A stretch of 7,411 nt of DNA from MED-G78 sp964343355 (GTDB lineage: Bacteria; Pseudomonadota; Gammaproteobacteria; Magnimaribacterales; D2472): positions 1 through 7,411 of the forward strand of contig CAYFJC010000048.1 of the NCBI GenBank assembly GCA_964343355.1, read 5' to 3'. Positions 5,475 through 7,411 of the stretch are shown piece after piece (within the stretch, counting starts at the first letter, position 1; the number at the start of each line of letters is the position of its first letter). The notes under the pieces were generated by a model. The model had not been told where the DNA came from. It did no database searches and saw only the letters and a list, made by a program, of their open reading frames with translations. The translations under genes and the position numbers were made by a program.

Positions 5475-7411
5475 TATTCAGACGCCTCTTCCTCGACCTC
5501 ATCCTCACCTTCATCTGGAATAGTTACACATTCAATTAATTTTTCACCATCTTTTGGAGTAATAACTTTTACTCCCTGTGTATTTCTGCTTAAAGTAGGT
5601 ATTTGAGATACTGAAGTTCTAATCATTGTGCCTTTATCACTAATTAGCATTATTCCCGCATCATCATCCACCAATGTAGAAGAAACCATAAGACCATTTC
5701 TTTCGCTAGTTTTCATTGATATAACTCCTTGACCACCTCTATTATGAGCTGGGAAGTCATCCAGGTTAGTCTTTTTACCATAACCATTTTCAGAAACACA
5801 TAAAACTGTTTTGGTATCATCAGCTATCATTAATGAAATAATTTTTTCACCTTTTTTTAATTTCATCCCACGAACGCCTCTTGCGGTTCTTCCCATATGT
5901 CTGACTTGATCTTCTTCAAAACGTATAAGTTTTCCAGATGAGGATGCTAAGAGAATTTCTTGATTTCCATTAGTTATAGCGGTTCCAATAAGACGATCAT
6001 CATCATCTAGATTGATAGCTTTGATGCCAGATTTATATTTTTTACTAAATAGACTTAGATTTGTTTTCTTGGTAGTGCCATTTCTGGTAGCCATAAAAAT
6101 ATACTGATCTTCTGAGAATTCTCCAACTGGAAGAATATCACTTACAGATTCATCATCATCCAGATTAAGCATATTCACTAAAGGTCTTCCTTTTGAAGTT
6201 CTGCTTGCTACAGGAATTTCATAAACTTTTAACCAAAATACTTTACCTTTGGTTGTAAAACAAAGTATTTGAGTATGACTACTTAAAACATATAAACTTT
6301 GGATTAAATCTTCTTCTTTTACTGCTGCTGCTGCTTTTCCTTGACCACCTCTTCTTTGCTCACGATATTCATCTAATGGCTGAGTTTTTGCATATCCACT
6401 TCTTGAAATGGTTAAGACTCTAGTTTCTTCAGGTATGAGATCTTCATTAGTAATACCTCTTCTAGTATCATTAATTAAAGTTCTTCTTTCATCTCCAAAA
6501 TTATCCTTTATTTCATTCAGCTCGCCGACTAGTATGACTTCAAGGGTTGCTTTGTCATCAAGAATCTTTTGTAATTCTAAAATCTTTGTAACAAGATCAC
6601 TAAATTCAGAATTAAGATTGTCCTGCTCTAGACCTGTTAATCTTCCAAGCCTTAATTCAAGAATTGCTTTAGCTTGATCAGGTGAAAGTTTGTACTTTTT
6701 ACCATTGAGACCATATTCAGCTTTGATATCAAGAGGTTTACACGCATCTTTGCCTACTTTTTTAAGTATTGCTTCTACTGGACCAGCCTTCCATTGTTTT
6801 TTAACAAGAGCTTCTGCAGCAACTTTAGGATCTTTAGATTTTTTAATAATAGTTATTACTTCATCAATATTAGCTATAGCAACCATTAAACCTTCAACAA
6901 TATGTCCTCTTTCTTTTGCTTTTTTGAGATCAAATATTGTTCTTTTTGTAATAATATTTTTTCTATGTTTAATAAATGCTTCAAGGATTTCTTTGAGATT
7001 CACTTCTCTTGGTTGACCATCCACAAGAACCGTCAAATTAATACCAAATGATTGCTCTAGTTGAGTTTGAGCAAATAAATTATTTTCAAGAACTTCTACA
7101 GAATCACCCTTTCTTACCTCTATGACAACTCTTAAACCATCCTTATCAGATTCATCGCGAATCTCAGTAATACCTTCTATTTTTTTCTCTTTTACAAGTT
7201 CAGCAATCTTTTCTAGCATTTTTGCTTTATTAACCATATAAGGTATTTCATTGATTATTAAAGATTGCTTTCCATTTTTATCCTCTTCAATAGATGTGTT
7301 AGATCTAATATGAATAATTCCTCTGCCTGTCTTATATGCTTCATATATTCCAGATCTTCCATCTATAGTCCCGCCTGTTGGAAAATCTGGTCCAGATATT
7401 TCCTGAATAAG
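5474..7411 (-). CDS. gyrA: DNA gyrase subunit A, C-terminal 645 codons (5' end beyond the window)
   Basis: Subunit A of the ATP-dependent type II topoisomerase that introduces negative supercoils. The reading frame is open to base 7411; the first visible residues are LIQEISGPDFPTGG, matching E. coli GyrA from about residue 230, so the quinolone-resistance region and catalytic Tyr lie outside the window. The ATG at 7235-7237 is an internal Met in IPYMVNKA (E. coli LPYQVNKA), not a start. Then follow RDESDKDG (visible residues 85-92), QTQLEQSFGINL (115-126), the coiled-coil and tower-linked regions and LRLGRLTGLE (253-262). From about residue 325 comes the beta-pinwheel DNA-wrapping domain, opening with the GyrA-box QRRGGQG (352-358), which identifies GyrA rather than ParC. 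A second box-like NRGGQG is at 557-562. The C terminus is a short acidic tail (DEGEDEVEEEASE), much shorter than in E. coli. The stop TAA shares one base with the serC ATG. Confidence 0.98.
   Translation of the reverse strand, partial: LIQEISGPDFPTGGTIDGRSGIYEAYKTGRGIIHIRSNTSIEEDKNGKQSLIINEIPYMVNKAKMLEKIAELVKEKKIEGITEIRDESDKDGLRVVIEVRKGDSVEVLENNLFAQTQLEQSFGINLTVLVDGQPREVNLKEILEAFIKHRKNIITKRTIFDLKKAKERGHIVEGLMVAIANIDEVITIIKKSKDPKVAAEALVKKQWKAGPVEAILKKVGKDACKPLDIKAEYGLNGKKYKLSPDQAKAILELRLGRLTGLEQDNLNSEFSDLVTKILELQKILDDKATLEVILVGELNEIKDNFGDERRTLINDTRRGITNEDLIPEETRVLTISRSGYAKTQPLDEYREQRRGGQGKAAAAVKEEDLIQSLYVLSSHTQILCFTTKGKVFWLKVYEIPVASRTSKGRPLVNMLNLDDDESVSDILPVGEFSEDQYIFMATRNGTTKKTNLSLFSKKYKSGIKAINLDDDDRLIGTAITNGNQEILLASSSGKLIRFEEDQVRHMGRTARGVRGMKLKKGEKIISLMIADDTKTVLCVSENGYGKKTNLDDFPAHNRGGQGVISMKTSERNGLMVSSTLVDDDAGIMLISDKGTMIRTSVSQIPTLSRNTQGVKVITPKDGEKLIECVTIPDEGEDEVEEEASE
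5485..5488 (-). promoter_or_regulatory. Ribosome binding site of serC inside the gyrA acidic tail
   Basis: GAGG lies 10 nt upstream of the serC ATG, the last of three GAGG words in GAGGTCGAGGAAGAGG (5485-5500). These bases are also the Glu-rich last codons of gyrA. It supports the serC start and is the clearest Shine-Dalgarno in the window. Confidence 0.75.

Larger units (their letters stand above)
1..7411 (-). other. Aromatic amino acid supraoperon (gyrA-serC-pheA-hisC-tyrA-aroA-cmk)
   Basis: Seven co-directional genes are joined by overlaps of 1, 4, 4, 4 and 11 nt and one gap of 5 nt. This order is the established mixed-function supraoperon of Pseudomonas and relatives. I see no rho-independent terminator or promoter-sized gap inside it, so a polycistronic transcript across the window is inferred; internal promoters inside coding sequence cannot be excluded. 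Confidence 0.85.

Noticed and set aside
5852..5858. A AAA AAA run in gyrA as another recoding site
   Set aside because: It is in slippery register (TTA AAA AAA GGT), but I saw no SD-like element or hairpin at the right distance, and such runs are expected in an AT-rich gene.
6408..7016. Two plus-strand open frames (6408-6677 and 6690-7016) opposite gyrA
   Set aside because: They lie wholly antisense to a well-conserved gene, have leucine/serine-rich composition typical of the complement, and show no recognisable domain.
7235..7237. ATG that could be read as the start of a 587-residue protein
   Set aside because: It is an internal methionine of gyrA (IPYMVNKA). The frame stays open to the window edge and the 58 upstream codons match GyrA (GPDFPT, YKTGRG).
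1..7411. A novel defence, mobile or otherwise undescribed multi-gene system
   Set aside because: Every complete gene is a recognisable housekeeping enzyme in a known order. No transposase, integrase, tRNA, CRISPR-type repeat, attachment site or unexplained gap is visible.

Overview
The window is one uninterrupted, tightly packed block of housekeeping genes, all on the minus strand. In transcription order (high to low coordinate) it holds: the C-terminal three quarters of gyrA (DNA gyrase A, entering from beyond 7411), serC (phosphoserine aminotransferase), pheA (chorismate mutase/prephenate dehydratase), hisC (histidinol-phosphate/aromatic aminotransferase), tyrA (prephenate/arogenate dehydrogenase), aroA (EPSP synthase) and the first 21 codons of cmk (cytidylate kinase, leaving at base 1). 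This is the 'mixed-function supraoperon' order gyrA-serC-pheA-hisC-tyrA-aroA-cmk(-rpsA) known from Pseudomonas and relatives. That order, the Pseudomonas-like PheA motifs and the strong A/T bias of sequence and codons suggest an AT-rich, streamlined gammaproteobacterium, possibly a marine lineage such as SAR86. The lineage is inference; nothing here fixes a species.

Layout. gyrA 5474-7411 (partial) overlaps serC by 1 nt (TAATG). serC 4398-5474 is followed after 5 nt by pheA 3310-4392 (GTG start). pheA/hisC and hisC/tyrA overlap by 4 nt (ATGA). tyrA/aroA overlap by 4 nt (TTGA, giving aroA a TTG start). aroA overlaps cmk by 11 nt. The largest gap is 5 nt, so there is no room for a conventional internal promoter, attenuator or terminator between genes. 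The plus strand carries only open frames opposite these genes, none convincing.

How the genes work together. AroA makes EPSP, the precursor of chorismate. PheA turns chorismate to prephenate and then phenylpyruvate. TyrA takes prephenate (or arogenate) towards tyrosine. HisC can supply the amino-transfer step for Phe and Tyr as well as histidine. SerC serves serine (and pyridoxal-phosphate) synthesis. Gyrase and Cmk link the block to DNA topology and nucleotide supply.

I found no new multi-gene system. The points worth a second look are fine-scale: an unfused tyrA/aroA pair where Pseudomonas has a fusion; a class II-type EPSP synthase; a GyrA acidic tail whose codons also form the serC ribosome binding site; a variant GyrA-box with a second partial copy; a dnaX-like slippery site with an internal start signal in serC; an A9 tract in pheA; and a chain of weakly initiated, translationally coupled genes.
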